Shown piece after piece: positions 52,564-61,985 of a stretch of DNA of 64,000 nucleotides (position 1 is the first letter of the stretch; every line of letters begins with the position of its first letter). The notes below the pieces were generated by a model, which saw only the letters and a list, made by a program, of their open reading frames with translations, did not search any database and had not been told where the DNA came from. The stretch is from Brachymonas wangyanguii (GTDB taxonomy: Bacteria; Pseudomonadota; Gammaproteobacteria; Burkholderiales; Burkholderiaceae_C). The stretch covers positions 1,860,001 to 1,924,000 of the forward strand of contig NZ_CP173677.1 in assembly GCF_045055315.1 (NCBI RefSeq), in the 5' to 3' direction. A program made the position numbers and the translations under genes.

Positions 52564-54123
52564 CTAGCGGCGCACCAGCTGGCGCAGCTTGAAGCCCGAC
52601 ACGGCCAGCGCCCCAAAATAGATCACCACGGCGCCCAGCATGATGCCGGCAAACTGCAGCAGCCGCATCAGCTTGCTGGAAACATCGACCCAGTCCAGGC
52701 CATCGGCCCAGAGCAGGAAGGCCGACAGCAGCAGCGTGGCGGCAAACACGCGCAGCAGCAGCAGCGCCCAGCCCTTTTCCGGGCGGTAGCTGCCACGGCG
52801 CAGCAGGCCAGCCAGCAGCAGGCCGGCGTTGACCATCGCCGCCAGCGCGATCGACAGCGACAGGCCACCCACCGCCAGCAGCGGCACGAACACCAGGTTC
52901 ATCAGCTGCGTGGCAATCAGCACGCCAATCGCGATCTTCACCGGCGTCTTGATATCCTGGCGCGCATAGTAGGCCGGCGCCAGCACCTTGATCGCCACCA
53001 GGCCGACCAGACCGGCACCGTAGCCCATCAGCGCCAGCGTGGTCTGCTGCACGTCGGTCGAGGTAAAGGCGCCATAGTTGTACAGCACGCTCACCAGCGG
53101 CTGCGAGAAGCACAGCAGCGCCGCGGCACACGGCACCGACAGCAGCACCACCAGGCGCAGGCCCCAGTCCAGCATCGCCGAATAGGCCTGCGGATCATCA
53201 GCCGCCTTGGCGCGCGCCAGCTGCGGCATCAGCACCACGCCCAGCGCCACGCCCAGCATCGCCGTCGGAAACTCCATCAGGCGATCGGCATAGCTCAGCC
53301 AGCTCACGCTGCCGGGTGCCAGGTGCGAGGCAATCTGCGTGTTGATCAGCAGCGAGATCTGCGCCACGCTCACGCCCAGGATCGCCGGCAGCATCAGCTT
53401 GCCGATGCGGCGCGTGTGCGGATCGGCCAGTGCCTCGCGCATGGCGCGCCAGGTCAGGCCAATGCGCGGGAACATGCCCAGACGCCCCATGGCGATCAGC
53501 TGGGTACCCAGTTGCAGCACACCACCTACCATCACGCCGACGCACAGCGCGTAGACCGGCTGGATGCCCATGCTGGCAAACCACGGGCCGCCGAACCAGG
53601 CCGCCAGGATCATCGCGATATTCAGCAGCACCGGCGTGGCGGCTGGCACGGCATAGCGCTTCCAGGTGTTGAGCACGCCGGCGGCCAGCGCCACCATCGA
53701 CATGAAGCCGATATACGGAAAGATCCAGCGCGTCATGGTGACGGCAGCATCAAAACCCTGCGGATCCTGCTGCAGGCCGCTGGCCAGCAGCCAGACCAGG
53801 AACGGCGCGGCAATCACGCCCAGCGCGCAGAAGAACAGCAGCACCCAGAACAGTACCGTGGCCACGCGGTCAATCGTCTGGCGCGTCGCTTCGTCGCCCT
53901 CCTGCTCGCGCGCGGCCGCCAGCACCGGCACAAAGGCCTGGCTGAACGCGCCTTCGGCAAACAGGCGGCGGAACATGTTGGGAATGCGGAACGCCACGTT
54001 GAAGGCGTCGGTAAAGGCGCTGGCACCAAAGGCCGAGGCAATCAACAGCTCGCGGATCAGCCCGGTGATGCGCGACGCCAGCGTCAGCAGGGAAACAATG
54101 GAAGCAGATTTGAACAGGCTCAC
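52564..54123 (-). CDS. murJ: lipid II flippase MurJ
   Basis: MOP-superfamily flippase that moves lipid II across the inner membrane for peptidoglycan synthesis. A GTG start giving VSLFKSASIVSLLTLASRIT (read as Met) is chosen because betaproteobacterial MurJ begins MSLFKSAS; no closer ATG exists. It is 519 residues with 14 predicted helices. Key family features include FGASAFTDAFNVAFRIPNMF, RRLFAEGAFSQAFVPVL and the basic central-cavity residues. It is divergent from rpsT across about 160 bp, as usual. Confidence 0.95.
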   Translation of the reverse strand: MSLFKSASIVSLLTLASRITGLIRELLIASAFGASAFTDAFNVAFRIPNMFRRLFAEGAFSQAFVPVLAAAREQEGDEATRQTIDRVATVLFWVLLFFCALGVIAAPFLVWLLASGLQQDPQGFDAAVTMTRWIFPYIGFMSMVALAAGVLNTWKRYAVPAATPVLLNIAMILAAWFGGPWFASMGIQPVYALCVGVMVGGVLQLGTQLIAMGRLGMFPRIGLTWRAMREALADPHTRRIGKLMLPAILGVSVAQISLLINTQIASHLAPGSVSWLSYADRLMEFPTAMLGVALGVVLMPQLARAKAADDPQAYSAMLDWGLRLVVLLSVPCAAALLCFSQPLVSVLYNYGAFTSTDVQQTTLALMGYGAGLVGLVAIKVLAPAYYARQDIKTPVKIAIGVLIATQLMNLVFVPLLAVGGLSLSIALAAMVNAGLLLAGLLRRGSYRPEKGWALLLLRVFAATLLLSAFLLWADGLDWVDVSSKLMRLLQFAGIMLGAVVIYFGALAVSGFKLRQLVRR

Positions 54124-54219
54124 GGTGGATATCCGGTAGTGTGCACGGCAGTTTCGCGCAGAGGTGCCAGTGTAGCCGTTGCGCATGTCGGCCACACGGC
54201 ACGCCATCATTTGATGACA

Positions 54220-54242
54220 AATTGACCAGCACTGGCTATAAT
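54220..54242 (+). promoter_or_regulatory. probable rpsT promoter
   Basis: A perfect TATAAT (54237-54242) lies 44 bp before the rpsT start. The best -35, 17 bp further upstream, is the weak ATGACA. Confidence 0.55.
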
Positions 54243-54286
54243 TGCGGGTTCCGCTGACATCATCCCTCAACACAAGGAATCACATC

Positions 54287-54583
54287 ATGGCTTCTACCAA
54301 GAAGAAAAAGAACCCCCGCCTGGCGTCTGGCCGCAAGCGCGCACGCCAGAACGTCAAGCTGAACGCAGCCAACACCTCGCTGCGTTCCAAGTACCGTACC
54401 GCTATCAAGAACGTCGAGAAAGCCGTGCTGGCTGGTGACGTCGAGAAGGCCAAGGACCTGTTCGGCAAGATGCAGTCCGTGGTCGACATCATTGCCGACA
54501 AGGGCATCTTCCACAAGAACAAGGCTGCCCGCGACAAGAGCCGCCTGTCTGCCAAGGTCAAGGCCCTGGCTACCGCCGCCTGA
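54287..54583 (+). CDS. rpsT: 30S ribosomal protein bS20
   Basis: Primary 16S rRNA-binding protein. The start MASTKKKKNPRLASGRKRAR follows an AAGGAATC ribosome-binding site and gives 98 residues, about ten longer than E. coli, as usual in Comamonadaceae-like bacteria. Typical stretches are NAANTSLRSKYRTAIKNVEK and IADKGIFHKNKAARDKSRLS. It is divergent from murJ and monocistronic, with a strong terminator. Confidence 0.97.
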   Translation: MASTKKKKNPRLASGRKRARQNVKLNAANTSLRSKYRTAIKNVEKAVLAGDVEKAKDLFGKMQSVVDIIADKGIFHKNKAARDKSRLSAKVKALATAA

Positions 54584-54655
54584 TTTTTTCAGGCAACGCC
54601 CGGTGCGGTCCGTCCGCACTGCCGTTTGTCCGGGTGCGCTGTCAGCAGGAATAAC

Positions 54656-54686
54656 AAAACCGCCTTCATGATGAAGGCGGTTTTTT
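54656..54686 (+). terminator. rho-independent terminator after rpsT
   Basis: AAACCGCCTTCAT pairs with ATGAAGGCGGTTT and is followed by a T-run. On the other strand its A-run could also serve the DUF3579 gene. Confidence 0.9.
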
Positions 54687-54717
54687 CATGGGCGCTTGCC
54701 AGCGCCTGGCGGGCACT

Positions 54718-55038
54718 TCAGGGACGCGCGTCCGGCATCAGGCAGGCTTCCACCACCTGCAGGTCATTGTCCCTGGCAAAGTTGATCACGAAATTCCAGG
54801 CCAGCGGCTCGTATTCCTCAAGCTCGCGGTTCACGATCACGCACTTGGTACCGCCAACGATGTTCGGCGTGCACCAGGGCGAATAGCTGAGGTGGGCACC
54901 AGGATGGCTGGCGCCACCAGGGCGGAAGTGGCTCATGACGCCGGCCAGCCGTTCGGCCCAGTCGCTCGGGCGAAACTTCTTGCCTTGGCTGGTCAGGCCC
55001 ATGATGAATACTTCTTTGCTGGAGGGAGTGATGGTCAT
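54718..55038 (-). CDS. DUF3579 domain-containing protein
   Basis: A 106-residue soluble protein of the DUF3579 family, which is restricted mainly to betaproteobacteria. The start MTITPSSKEVFIMGLTSQGK matches the family; the open frame continues 86 codons upstream into the divergent argD region. Conserved parts are KKFRPSDWAERLAGVM, LSYSPWCTPNIVGGTKCVIV and EYEPLAWNFVINFARDNDLQ. It is regularly next to argD/argF, so a link to arginine metabolism is possible, but no function is known. Confidence 0.88.
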   Translation of the reverse strand: MTITPSSKEVFIMGLTSQGKKFRPSDWAERLAGVMSHFRPGGASHPGAHLSYSPWCTPNIVGGTKCVIVNRELEEYEPLAWNFVINFARDNDLQVVEACLMPDARP

Positions 55039-55258
55039 GAATCCGCTGGTCTGAAGGGGCTCGTGGCCCGGTGCGGCGTCGGGCCCGCCGCTGGCACTGC
55101 GCACCGATTCTACTACCTGTGCATTGACCGGGCACGCTGGCACACGATCTCGCATGTGTTCTACAATGATTCCCTGACTTGCGCCACGGCGCATATTCCT
55201 GTTTCCGCTTGCCCAGGGCCTGTCGCCATGGGCGGCTTTCCTGTTTTCGGAGCACTGC

Positions 55259-56449
55259 ATGACCACCGTTGCCGCCTCTCCCCATGTCATGAACACCTAC
55301 GGACGACTGCCGGTCGCCCTGTCCCATGGCAAGGGCTCCCGCGTCTGGGACGTCAACGGCAAGTCCTATCTGGATGGTCTGGGCGGCATTGCCGTCAACA
55401 CCCTGGGCCATGCGCATCCCGAGTTTGTCGCCGCCATGCAGGACCAGCTCGGCAAGATGATCCACTGCTCCAACTACTTCCACATCCCGGGCCAGGAAGC
55501 GCTGGCAGCCAAGCTGGTCGAGATCAGCGGCCTGAGCAACGCCTTCTTCTGCAACTCCGGCCTGGAAGCCAACGAGGCCGCGATCAAGCTGGCGCGCAAG
55601 TTCGGCCATGACAAGGGCATCGAGAACGCGCAGATCGTGGTGTTCGAAAACGCCTTCCACGGCCGCAGCATCGCCACCCTGAGCGCCACCGGCAACCCCA
55701 AGATCCAGGCCGGCTTCGGCCCGCTGGTACCCGGTTTCATCCGCGTGCCGCGCAACGACATCGAGGCACTGAAGCGCGCTACCGAAGGCAATGCCAACGT
55801 GGTCGCCATCCTGCTGGAACCAATCCAGGGTGAAGGCGGCATCCACGAGATGACGGTCGATTTCATGCGCCAGCTGCGCCAGCTGTGCGACGAACGCGAC
55901 TGGCTGCTGATGCTGGACGAGATCCAGTGCGGCTTTGGCCGTACCGGCAAGTGGTTTGCCTACCAGTGGGCCGACATCCTGCCCGACTGCATGAGCCTGG
56001 CCAAGGGCCTGGGTTCCGGCATGCCGATCGGCGCGCTGGTGGCCGGTCCGCGTGCCGCCAACGTGATGCAGCCCGGCAACCACGGCTCCACCTTTGGCGG
56101 CAACCCGCTGGCCATGCGTGCCGGTCTCGAGACGATCCGCATCATGGAGCAGGAACAGCTGCTGGAAAATGCGGCCCGCATGGGCGACTACCTGCGCACC
56201 AGCCTGGAACAGACGTTCGCCAACGATGCCGGCGTGAAGGAAGTGCGCGGCCACGGCCTGATGCTGGGCATCGAGCTGGATCGTCCCTGCGGCGCCCTGC
56301 TCAATACGGGCCTGGAACGCGGCCTGCTGTTCAGCGTCACCGCCGACAGCGTGATCCGCCTGGTGCCGCCGCTCAACCTGACGCAGGCCGATGCCGACGA
56401 GATCATCGCCATCCTGTTGCCCATGGTGCGCGACTTCCTGGCCGCCTGA
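55259..56449 (+). CDS. argD: acetylornithine transaminase ArgD
   Basis: PLP-dependent class III aminotransferase that makes N-acetylornithine in arginine synthesis; it often also acts on succinyl-diaminopimelate. It is 396 residues. Lys249 in SLAKGLGSGMPIGA binds the cofactor. Also present are FFCNSGLEANEAAIKLARKF, ENAFHGRSIATLSATG and LMLDEIQCGFGRTG. The gene precedes argF by 46 bp and is divergent from the DUF3579 gene. The argD-DUF3579 neighbourhood is a betaproteobacterial signature. Confidence 0.94.
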   Translation: MTTVAASPHVMNTYGRLPVALSHGKGSRVWDVNGKSYLDGLGGIAVNTLGHAHPEFVAAMQDQLGKMIHCSNYFHIPGQEALAAKLVEISGLSNAFFCNSGLEANEAAIKLARKFGHDKGIENAQIVVFENAFHGRSIATLSATGNPKIQAGFGPLVPGFIRVPRNDIEALKRATEGNANVVAILLEPIQGEGGIHEMTVDFMRQLRQLCDERDWLLMLDEIQCGFGRTGKWFAYQWADILPDCMSLAKGLGSGMPIGALVAGPRAANVMQPGNHGSTFGGNPLAMRAGLETIRIMEQEQLLENAARMGDYLRTSLEQTFANDAGVKEVRGHGLMLGIELDRPCGALLNTGLERGLLFSVTADSVIRLVPPLNLTQADADEIIAILLPMVRDFLAA

Positions 56450-56495
56450 GCCCTGCCCGCCGTCCACCCCTGTTTGTTAGCCGAAAGCCCCTCGC

Positions 56496-57416
56496 ATGAC
56501 CATCCGCCATTACCTGCAGTTCACCGACCTGAGTGCCGACGAATACGCCTACCTGTTCCGCCGTGCGGCACAGATCAAGGCCAAGTTCAAGCGCTACGAG
56601 AAGCACCAGACCCTGGCTGACCGCACCCTGGCCATGATTTTCGAGAAAGCCAGCACGCGTACCCGCGTCAGCTTCGAGGCCGGCATGTACCAGCTGGGCG
56701 GCACAGTGGTCAACCTGACCGCCCAGGGCAGCCAGCTCGGCCGCTCCGAACCGATCGAGGACACAGCACGCGTCATCAGCCGCATGGTCGACCTGGTGAT
56801 GATCCGCACCTTTGAGCAGGAGCGCATCGAGCGCTTTGCCGAATTTTCGCGCGTGCCGGTGATCAACGGCCTGACCAACGAATACCATCCGTGCCAGATC
56901 GTCGCCGACATCTTCACCTACATCGAGCACCGCGGTGCCATCCAGGGCAAGACCGTGGCCTGGGTCGGTGATGGCAACAACATGGCCAACACCTGGCTGC
57001 AGGCGGCCAAGCTGCTCGGCTTTACCGTGCACGTCAGCACGCCCAGCGGCTACGACATCGACAGCACGATCCCGGGCGTGGAACTGGGCGATCACGTCAA
57101 GTTCTTCAAGACCCCGCACGAAGCCTGCGCCGGCGCCGACCTGGTCACCACCGACGTCTGGACCAGCATGGGCTGGGAAGCCGAAGACGCGGCACGCCAG
57201 GAAGCCTTTGCCGACTGGTGCGTCGACAGCGAAATGATGGCCTGCGCCAAGCCTGACGCCCTGTTCATGCATTGCCTGCCGGCACACCGCGGCGAGGAAG
57301 TCAGCGCCGACGTGATCGATGGCAGCCAGTCGGTGGTCTGGGACGAAGCGGAAAACCGCATGCACGGCCAGAAGGCGCTGATGGAGTTCCTGATGCTGGG
57401 CCAGCTGGATGATTGA
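56496..57416 (+). CDS. argF: ornithine carbamoyltransferase
   Basis: Makes citrulline from ornithine and carbamoyl phosphate. It is 306 residues. The carbamoyl phosphate motif is KASTRTRVSFEAG at about residues 51-63, with HPCQ at 131-134. The ornithine-binding features are VTTDVWTSMGWE and MHCLPAHRGEEV. Usually argG follows in this group; here an inverted small lipoprotein gene follows instead. Confidence 0.97.
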   Translation: MTIRHYLQFTDLSADEYAYLFRRAAQIKAKFKRYEKHQTLADRTLAMIFEKASTRTRVSFEAGMYQLGGTVVNLTAQGSQLGRSEPIEDTARVISRMVDLVMIRTFEQERIERFAEFSRVPVINGLTNEYHPCQIVADIFTYIEHRGAIQGKTVAWVGDGNNMANTWLQAAKLLGFTVHVSTPSGYDIDSTIPGVELGDHVKFFKTPHEACAGADLVTTDVWTSMGWEAEDAARQEAFADWCVDSEMMACAKPDALFMHCLPAHRGEEVSADVIDGSQSVVWDEAENRMHGQKALMEFLMLGQLDD

Positions 57417-57457
57417 GCCCAGCCTGGCAGCCCTGCGCTGTCAACGGACCAGCATCA

Positions 57458-57485
57458 GAAAGGCGGGCCTGGAGCCCGCCTTGCC
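57458..57485. terminator. hairpin between convergent argF and lipoprotein genes
   Basis: AAGGCGGGC pairs with GCCCGCCTT around a short loop. T-runs are short on both strands, so it is a modest bidirectional terminator. Confidence 0.55.
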
Positions 57486-57488
57486 ACG

Positions 57489-57926
57489 TCAGCGTGCGGC
57501 GCGCGGCAGCACGCGGAAAGCGTGCCACTGGCCGTTGTTAAGCATGTCACCGCTCATGTCTCCGGGGCGCGCATCCTTGCTCCAGTAGTACAGCGGCTTG
57601 CCGACCAGTGCCCATTGCTTGCGGCCGTCATCGCGCTGGAACACGGAAAAATCGCCGCGATTCACCGCCTTGGCATCGGCCAGCAGCGGCGGCCAATTCT
57701 GCGCACACTGGGCGTTGCAGTTGGACTTGTTGACGCCATCCTGGTCAAAGGTATAGAGCGTCATGCGGTTGGCGGTGCCGACCATCACGCCACCGACGTT
57801 GATGGCGGGTGGCATTTCGCTGCTGCTGGGGGCCTGGTCCTGGGTGCTGGCACAGCCTGCCAGCAGGACAGCGGCCAGTCCGGCAGCCAGGGTGAGGGAT
57901 CGGGTAGACGTTCGGGTCGGCATCAT
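57489..57926 (-). CDS. lipoprotein with Yx(FWY)xxD repeats (COG4315)
   Basis: A 145-residue lipoprotein. The lipobox is LLAGC at about Cys25. Two family repeats are visible: LYTFDQDGVNKSNCNAQCAQ with two Cys and NWPPLLA, and LYYWSKDARPGDMSG. This family is common in proteobacteria and has no settled role. It is convergent with argF and ends before a hairpin. The start MMPTRTSTRSLTLAAGLA follows an AGCGAGAC stretch. Confidence 0.85.
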   Translation of the reverse strand: MMPTRTSTRSLTLAAGLAAVLLAGCASTQDQAPSSSEMPPAINVGGVMVGTANRMTLYTFDQDGVNKSNCNAQCAQNWPPLLADAKAVNRGDFSVFQRDDGRKQWALVGKPLYYWSKDARPGDMSGDMLNNGQWHAFRVLPRAAR

Positions 57927-57968
57927 GTCTCGCTCCTTGGGCTCAGGGTGATGCGGCCATCATACCCT

Positions 57969-59171
57969 TCACACCACGCACTGCCCATAGAGCCAGGGCA
58001 CATCGATCAGGCGCTCGCCCAGCAGGCGCATGCCGGTATCGCGACCCCAGCGCATCCAGCCGCTGCTGTGGAAAATGCCGCCATTGCGGATCGAGCGCTG
58101 CTGCACGCGTGCCACGCGCTGCCAGCGCTGCTGTGCGTATTGCTGCAGGGCCTGCTGCTGCAATCCCCCCGCCTGCAGGCACTGTGCCAGCACGGCAGCA
58201 TCCTCGATCGCCATGCCTGCGCCCTGCGCCAGGAAAGGCCGCATCGGATGCGCCGCATCGCCCAGCAGTGCCACTTGTCCCTGCGCCATCTCCCGTGCAC
58301 TGCGTACCGGCGGACGATCGCACAGCGGCCACAGCCGCCAGTCGTCAATCGCATCGGCCAGGCCGCGTACCGGCAAGGCGGTGTGCCGCAAGGCGGTACG
58401 CAGGTGGCCGGCATTGGCCGCATGGTCCCAGCCCTGCAAGTCGTCCGGGCGCGGCCCCTTGATCATGATCACCAGGTTGAGGTGGCTACCGCCGCGTACC
58501 GGGTACTGCACCGCATGCAGATCCGGGCCAAGCCAGGCCGTGACCTGGCGCGTACGGAAACAGGCCGGCAAGCTGGTCTGCGGTACCAGCGCCCGGTAGG
58601 CCAGGATGCCGCTGTAACGCGGTTCAGCTTCGCCTGGCAGCAGCTGCTTGCGCACCCGGCTCCACAGGCCATCGGCACCGATCAGCATCGGCACTTGCCA
58701 TTGTTCACGCACGGCATCGGAGCCAGTCGCGGCCAGCTCGACATCCAGGGTGCCATCGGACCGGGTCTGGAAGCGTTCCATCCGCCGCTGCAGCTGTGGC
58801 TGCACCCCGTATTGGCGCATCACCTCTTGCAGCAGCACGCGGTGCAGGTCGGCACGATGTACCGTGGCATAGGGCGCGCCATAGCGCAGGCTGAAATGGG
58901 AATCGAAGGGCAGCATGCCGAGCAGGCGGCCGTTGAGCGCATCGCGCACACGCAGCATTTGCGGGAAAGATGCAATCTCCTGCAGCGCATCGCCCAGGCC
59001 CCAGCTCTTGAGCACGCGCACCACGTTCGGCCCGAGCTGGATGCCAGCACCGACCTCGGCCCAGGCATCGGCCTGCTCAATCACGCGGGAAGGAATTTGC
59101 TGGCGCGCCAGCGCCAGTGCGGCAGCGAGCCCGCCAATGCCGCCGCCTGCTATCAGCAAAGGTGTATCCAT
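57969..59171 (-). CDS. FAD-dependent aromatic-ring monooxygenase
   Basis: A 400-residue group A flavin monooxygenase of the salicylate/3-hydroxybenzoate hydroxylase type. The start MDTPLLIAGGGIGGLAAALA contains the GxGxxG motif. The FAD/NADPH motif is IGADGLWSRVRKQLL, and the GD motif is LLGDAAHPMRPFLAQGAG. AGIQLGPNVVRVLKSWGL is the subgroup feature. The best guess is 3-hydroxybenzoate 6-hydroxylase, which feeds gentisate, but salicylate hydroxylase or a ubiquinone-type enzyme cannot be excluded. No catabolic partners are adjacent. It is divergent from trhP. Confidence 0.85.
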   Translation of the reverse strand: MDTPLLIAGGGIGGLAAALALARQQIPSRVIEQADAWAEVGAGIQLGPNVVRVLKSWGLGDALQEIASFPQMLRVRDALNGRLLGMLPFDSHFSLRYGAPYATVHRADLHRVLLQEVMRQYGVQPQLQRRMERFQTRSDGTLDVELAATGSDAVREQWQVPMLIGADGLWSRVRKQLLPGEAEPRYSGILAYRALVPQTSLPACFRTRQVTAWLGPDLHAVQYPVRGGSHLNLVIMIKGPRPDDLQGWDHAANAGHLRTALRHTALPVRGLADAIDDWRLWPLCDRPPVRSAREMAQGQVALLGDAAHPMRPFLAQGAGMAIEDAAVLAQCLQAGGLQQQALQQYAQQRWQRVARVQQRSIRNGGIFHSSGWMRWGRDTGMRLLGERLIDVPWLYGQCVV

Positions 59172-59296
59172 GGCCTGATTGTGAACCGAAACTGTCCCGC
59201 TTAGCACACATCTGCGGGTATCGATGTGCAATATGCACTCGCATTGCGCTTTGGTTTCACGGTTCTGTCTCGCCAAGTTCATGAAAAAACGGGACA

Positions 59297-59342
59297 ATCA
59301 GGGATTTTCCGAATTTCCCTGATGGCAAGGTTCGCCCTTGCC
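59297..59342 (+). promoter_or_regulatory. two consecutive hairpins in the trhP leader
   Basis: ATCAGGGA (59297-59304) pairs with TCCCTGAT (59316-59323). GGCAAGG (59324-59330) pairs with CCTTGCC (59336-59342). The second ends 8 bp before the trhP ATG and could limit ribosome access. No T-run follows, so these are not terminators. Confidence 0.45.
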
Positions 59343-59350
59343 GGTCCTGC

Positions 59351-60751
59351 ATGACCCTACCCCTCCGAGCTCCCGAGCTGCTGCTACCCGCTGGCAGTCT
59401 CGACAAGATGCGTGCTGCCTACGATTACGGCGCGGATGCCGTCTACGCCGGCCAGCCGCGCTACAGCCTGCGCGCGCGCAACAACGAATTCCGGCTGGAG
59501 CAGCTGCAGCAAGGCATTGCCGAAGCCCACGCGCGCGGCAAGAAGCTGTTCGTTACCAGCAACCTGCTGCCGCACAACGACAAGGTGCGCACCTACATGC
59601 GCGACATCGAACCAGTCATCGCGCTGCAACCCGACGCCCTGATCATGGCCGACCCCGGCCTGATCATGATGGTGCGCGAAAAATGGCCCGAGATGCCGAT
59701 CCACCTGTCGGTGCAGGCCAACACCGTCAACTACGCCGCCGTCAAGTTCTGGCAGCGCATGGGCGTGGCGCGCATCATCCTGTCGCGCGAACTCAGCCTG
59801 GACGAAATCGAGCGTATCCGCCAGGAATGCCCGGACATGGAGCTGGAAGTCTTCGTGCACGGCGCGCTGTGCATTGCCTACAGCGGCCGCTGCCTGCTCA
59901 GCGGCTACTTCAACCGGCGCGATCCCAACCAGGGCACCTGCACCAACGCCTGCCGCTGGAACTACGCCACGCACGATGCCGATATCGACAGCAACACCGG
60001 CGATGCCATCGGTACCAGGATGGACCAGGATTTCAACTTCGAAGCCGAGCGCGAGCAGGCCGAGAAATCCTTTGCTGCCACCAGCCGCGAACCGTCCGCC
60101 ACCGGCGATGGCCAGCGTCATCCGCTGGCCGACAAGGTCTACCTGATCGAGGAAGTGGGCCGTCCCGGCGCGCTGATGCCGATCATGGAAGACGAGCACG
60201 GCACCTACATCATGAACAGCAAGGATTTGCGTGCCGTCGAATACGTCGAACGCCTGACGCAGATCGGTGTCGACTCGCTCAAGATCGAGGGCCGTACCAA
60301 GTCGCTCTACTACGTCAGCCGCACCGCCCAGATCTACCGCCGCGCGATCGATGATGCCGTGGCTGGCCGTCCGTTCAACCCGGAACTGATCACCGAGCTG
60401 GAAGGCCTGAGCAACCGTGGCTACACCGCCGGCTTCCTTGAGCGCCGTCCGGCTAACGACTACCAGAACTACGAAACCGGCAGCTCGCAGACCCAGCGCA
60501 GCCAGTTTGTCGGCGAAGTCAGCAAGACCGAAAGCCGCGATGGCTGGCTACAGGTCGAGGTCAAGAACCGCTTTGCGGTGGGTGACCGACTCGAGGTCAT
60601 TCACCCGGCAGGGAACCAGATCGTCAGACTGGAATCCATGCAGAATGCCGACGGCCTGGATATCCAGGTCGCCAATGGCAGCCCGCTCAAGGTCTGGCTG
60701 CCGCTGGAACCCCGCTACCAGGGTGCGCTGCTGGCGCGCCTGACCCAGTAA
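59351..60751 (+). CDS. trhP: U32-family tRNA hydroxylation protein TrhP (YegQ)
   Basis: A 466-residue peptidase U32 family protein, closely similar to E. coli YegQ/TrhP, which makes 5-hydroxyuridine at tRNA position 34. It begins MTLPLRAPELLLPAGSLDKM. The Cys-rich cluster motif is EVFVHGALCIAYSGRCLLSG followed by NQGTCTNACRWNY. Other family stretches are DEHGTYIMNSKDLRAVEYVE and LKIEGRTKSLYYVSRTAQIY. It is preceded by two hairpins, and wza follows 50 bp later. Confidence 0.93.
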   Translation: MTLPLRAPELLLPAGSLDKMRAAYDYGADAVYAGQPRYSLRARNNEFRLEQLQQGIAEAHARGKKLFVTSNLLPHNDKVRTYMRDIEPVIALQPDALIMADPGLIMMVREKWPEMPIHLSVQANTVNYAAVKFWQRMGVARIILSRELSLDEIERIRQECPDMELEVFVHGALCIAYSGRCLLSGYFNRRDPNQGTCTNACRWNYATHDADIDSNTGDAIGTRMDQDFNFEAEREQAEKSFAATSREPSATGDGQRHPLADKVYLIEEVGRPGALMPIMEDEHGTYIMNSKDLRAVEYVERLTQIGVDSLKIEGRTKSLYYVSRTAQIYRRAIDDAVAGRPFNPELITELEGLSNRGYTAGFLERRPANDYQNYETGSSQTQRSQFVGEVSKTESRDGWLQVEVKNRFAVGDRLEVIHPAGNQIVRLESMQNADGLDIQVANGSPLKVWLPLEPRYQGALLARLTQ

Positions 60752-60801
60752 TCACTGGTTACAATTCATTCTTGCCCGCAAGGTCTCTAGCCATAGCCCC
60801 G

Positions 60802-61980
60802 ATGATTACCATGACCCCACGTTTGATCCCGACTGCCCTGCTGGCCCTGGCTGTCACCCTGACAGGCTGTGCCGTCCCTGGCGTACAACTCAAGACTTCC
60901 GGCAAGCAGGTCACACAGCCCCACGATGCGGCTACCTTCGATATCAACCAGCATGTCGAGATCTTCCCGATCACCCCGGCCCTGCTGGCAACACAGTACC
61001 GGCCGGAAGTGCTGCCGCGCGCCAATCCGGGTCTGGCCTCCAGCCTGCAAGCCTATGACTACCGCGTCGGTCCCGGTGATGTGCTGAACATCGTGGTCTG
61101 GGGCCACCCGGAGATCAACCGTGCCGTCGGCCAGGCTCCCATGACCAATGCCACCTCCCTGATGGGTGGCCTGGACGGCCAGCAGCAGAACACTTCCAGC
61201 GGCACCGTGGTCGATGCGCAAGGCTACATCTTCTACCCGTACGCTGGCCGCGTGCGCGTGTCAGGCAAGTCGGCCTCGCAGATCCGCGCCCAGCTGACCG
61301 GCCTGCTAGGCCGTTACCTGCGCTACCCGCAGGTCGATGTCACGATTGCCGCCTACCAGCACAAGAAAGTGCAAGTGACCGGCGCCGTCGAGCGCCCGTC
61401 CCAGCTCGCCATCACCAACGTGCCGATGACGGTGCTGAACGCCGTCAACCTGGCCGGTGGCCTGGCTGACAACGCCGATCCGACACGTGCCACGCTGACG
61501 CGCAACGGTCATACGCGCACGATTTCACTGTACGACATCATGCAGCACGGCGACATGAGCCAGAACGTGCTGCTCGGCCCGAACGACGTGCTGTTCATTC
61601 CCACCAACGAAAAGCGCCGCATCCACGTGATGGGTGAAGTGATCGAGCAGAAGACGCTGGCCGTGCCTCCGAGCGGCCTGTCGCTGACCGCCGCCCTCGG
61701 TGAGGCCAAGGGCATCAGCCAGACCCTGGCCGATGCGCGCGGCGTGTTCGTGATCCGTCCGCGTGATCCTGCCGCTACCCACAAGATTGCCGACATCTAC
61801 CAGCTCAACCTGAAGGACGCCTCGGCCTTTGCCATGGGCACCCGCTTCCAGCTGCAGCCGGAAGACATCGTGTTCGTGACGCTGGCACCGGTCGGCCGCT
61901 GGAACCGTGTCGTGAGCCAGGTGATCCCATCCCTGACCACCTTCGGCCTGCTGGCCAACGCCTTCAACCTGGGAGACTAA
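60802..61980 (+). CDS. wza: polysaccharide export outer-membrane lipoprotein (Wza-like)
   Basis: A 392-residue outer-membrane channel for group 1-type capsule or exopolysaccharide. The start MITMTPRLIPTALLALAVTL leads to a lipobox TLTGC near residue 23. The polysaccharide-export domain is DYRVGPGDVLNIVVWGHPEI, and two SLBB domains follow (VQVTGAVERPSQLAITN, IHVMGEVIEQKTLAVPP). The C-terminal amphipathic helix region ends NRVVSQVIPSLTTFGLLANA. It is followed 5 bp later by wzb. Two other start codons (TTG upstream, ATG three codons down) are possible. Confidence 0.93.
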   Translation: MITMTPRLIPTALLALAVTLTGCAVPGVQLKTSGKQVTQPHDAATFDINQHVEIFPITPALLATQYRPEVLPRANPGLASSLQAYDYRVGPGDVLNIVVWGHPEINRAVGQAPMTNATSLMGGLDGQQQNTSSGTVVDAQGYIFYPYAGRVRVSGKSASQIRAQLTGLLGRYLRYPQVDVTIAAYQHKKVQVTGAVERPSQLAITNVPMTVLNAVNLAGGLADNADPTRATLTRNGHTRTISLYDIMQHGDMSQNVLLGPNDVLFIPTNEKRRIHVMGEVIEQKTLAVPPSGLSLTAALGEAKGISQTLADARGVFVIRPRDPAATHKIADIYQLNLKDASAFAMGTRFQLQPEDIVFVTLAPVGRWNRVVSQVIPSLTTFGLLANAFNLGD

Positions 61981-61985
61981 GCCCC

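Noticed and set aside
50529..52616. 695-codon minus-strand open frame
   Set aside because: Antisense to the 5'-nucleotidase gene, whose metal-site motifs are all present in the plus frame.
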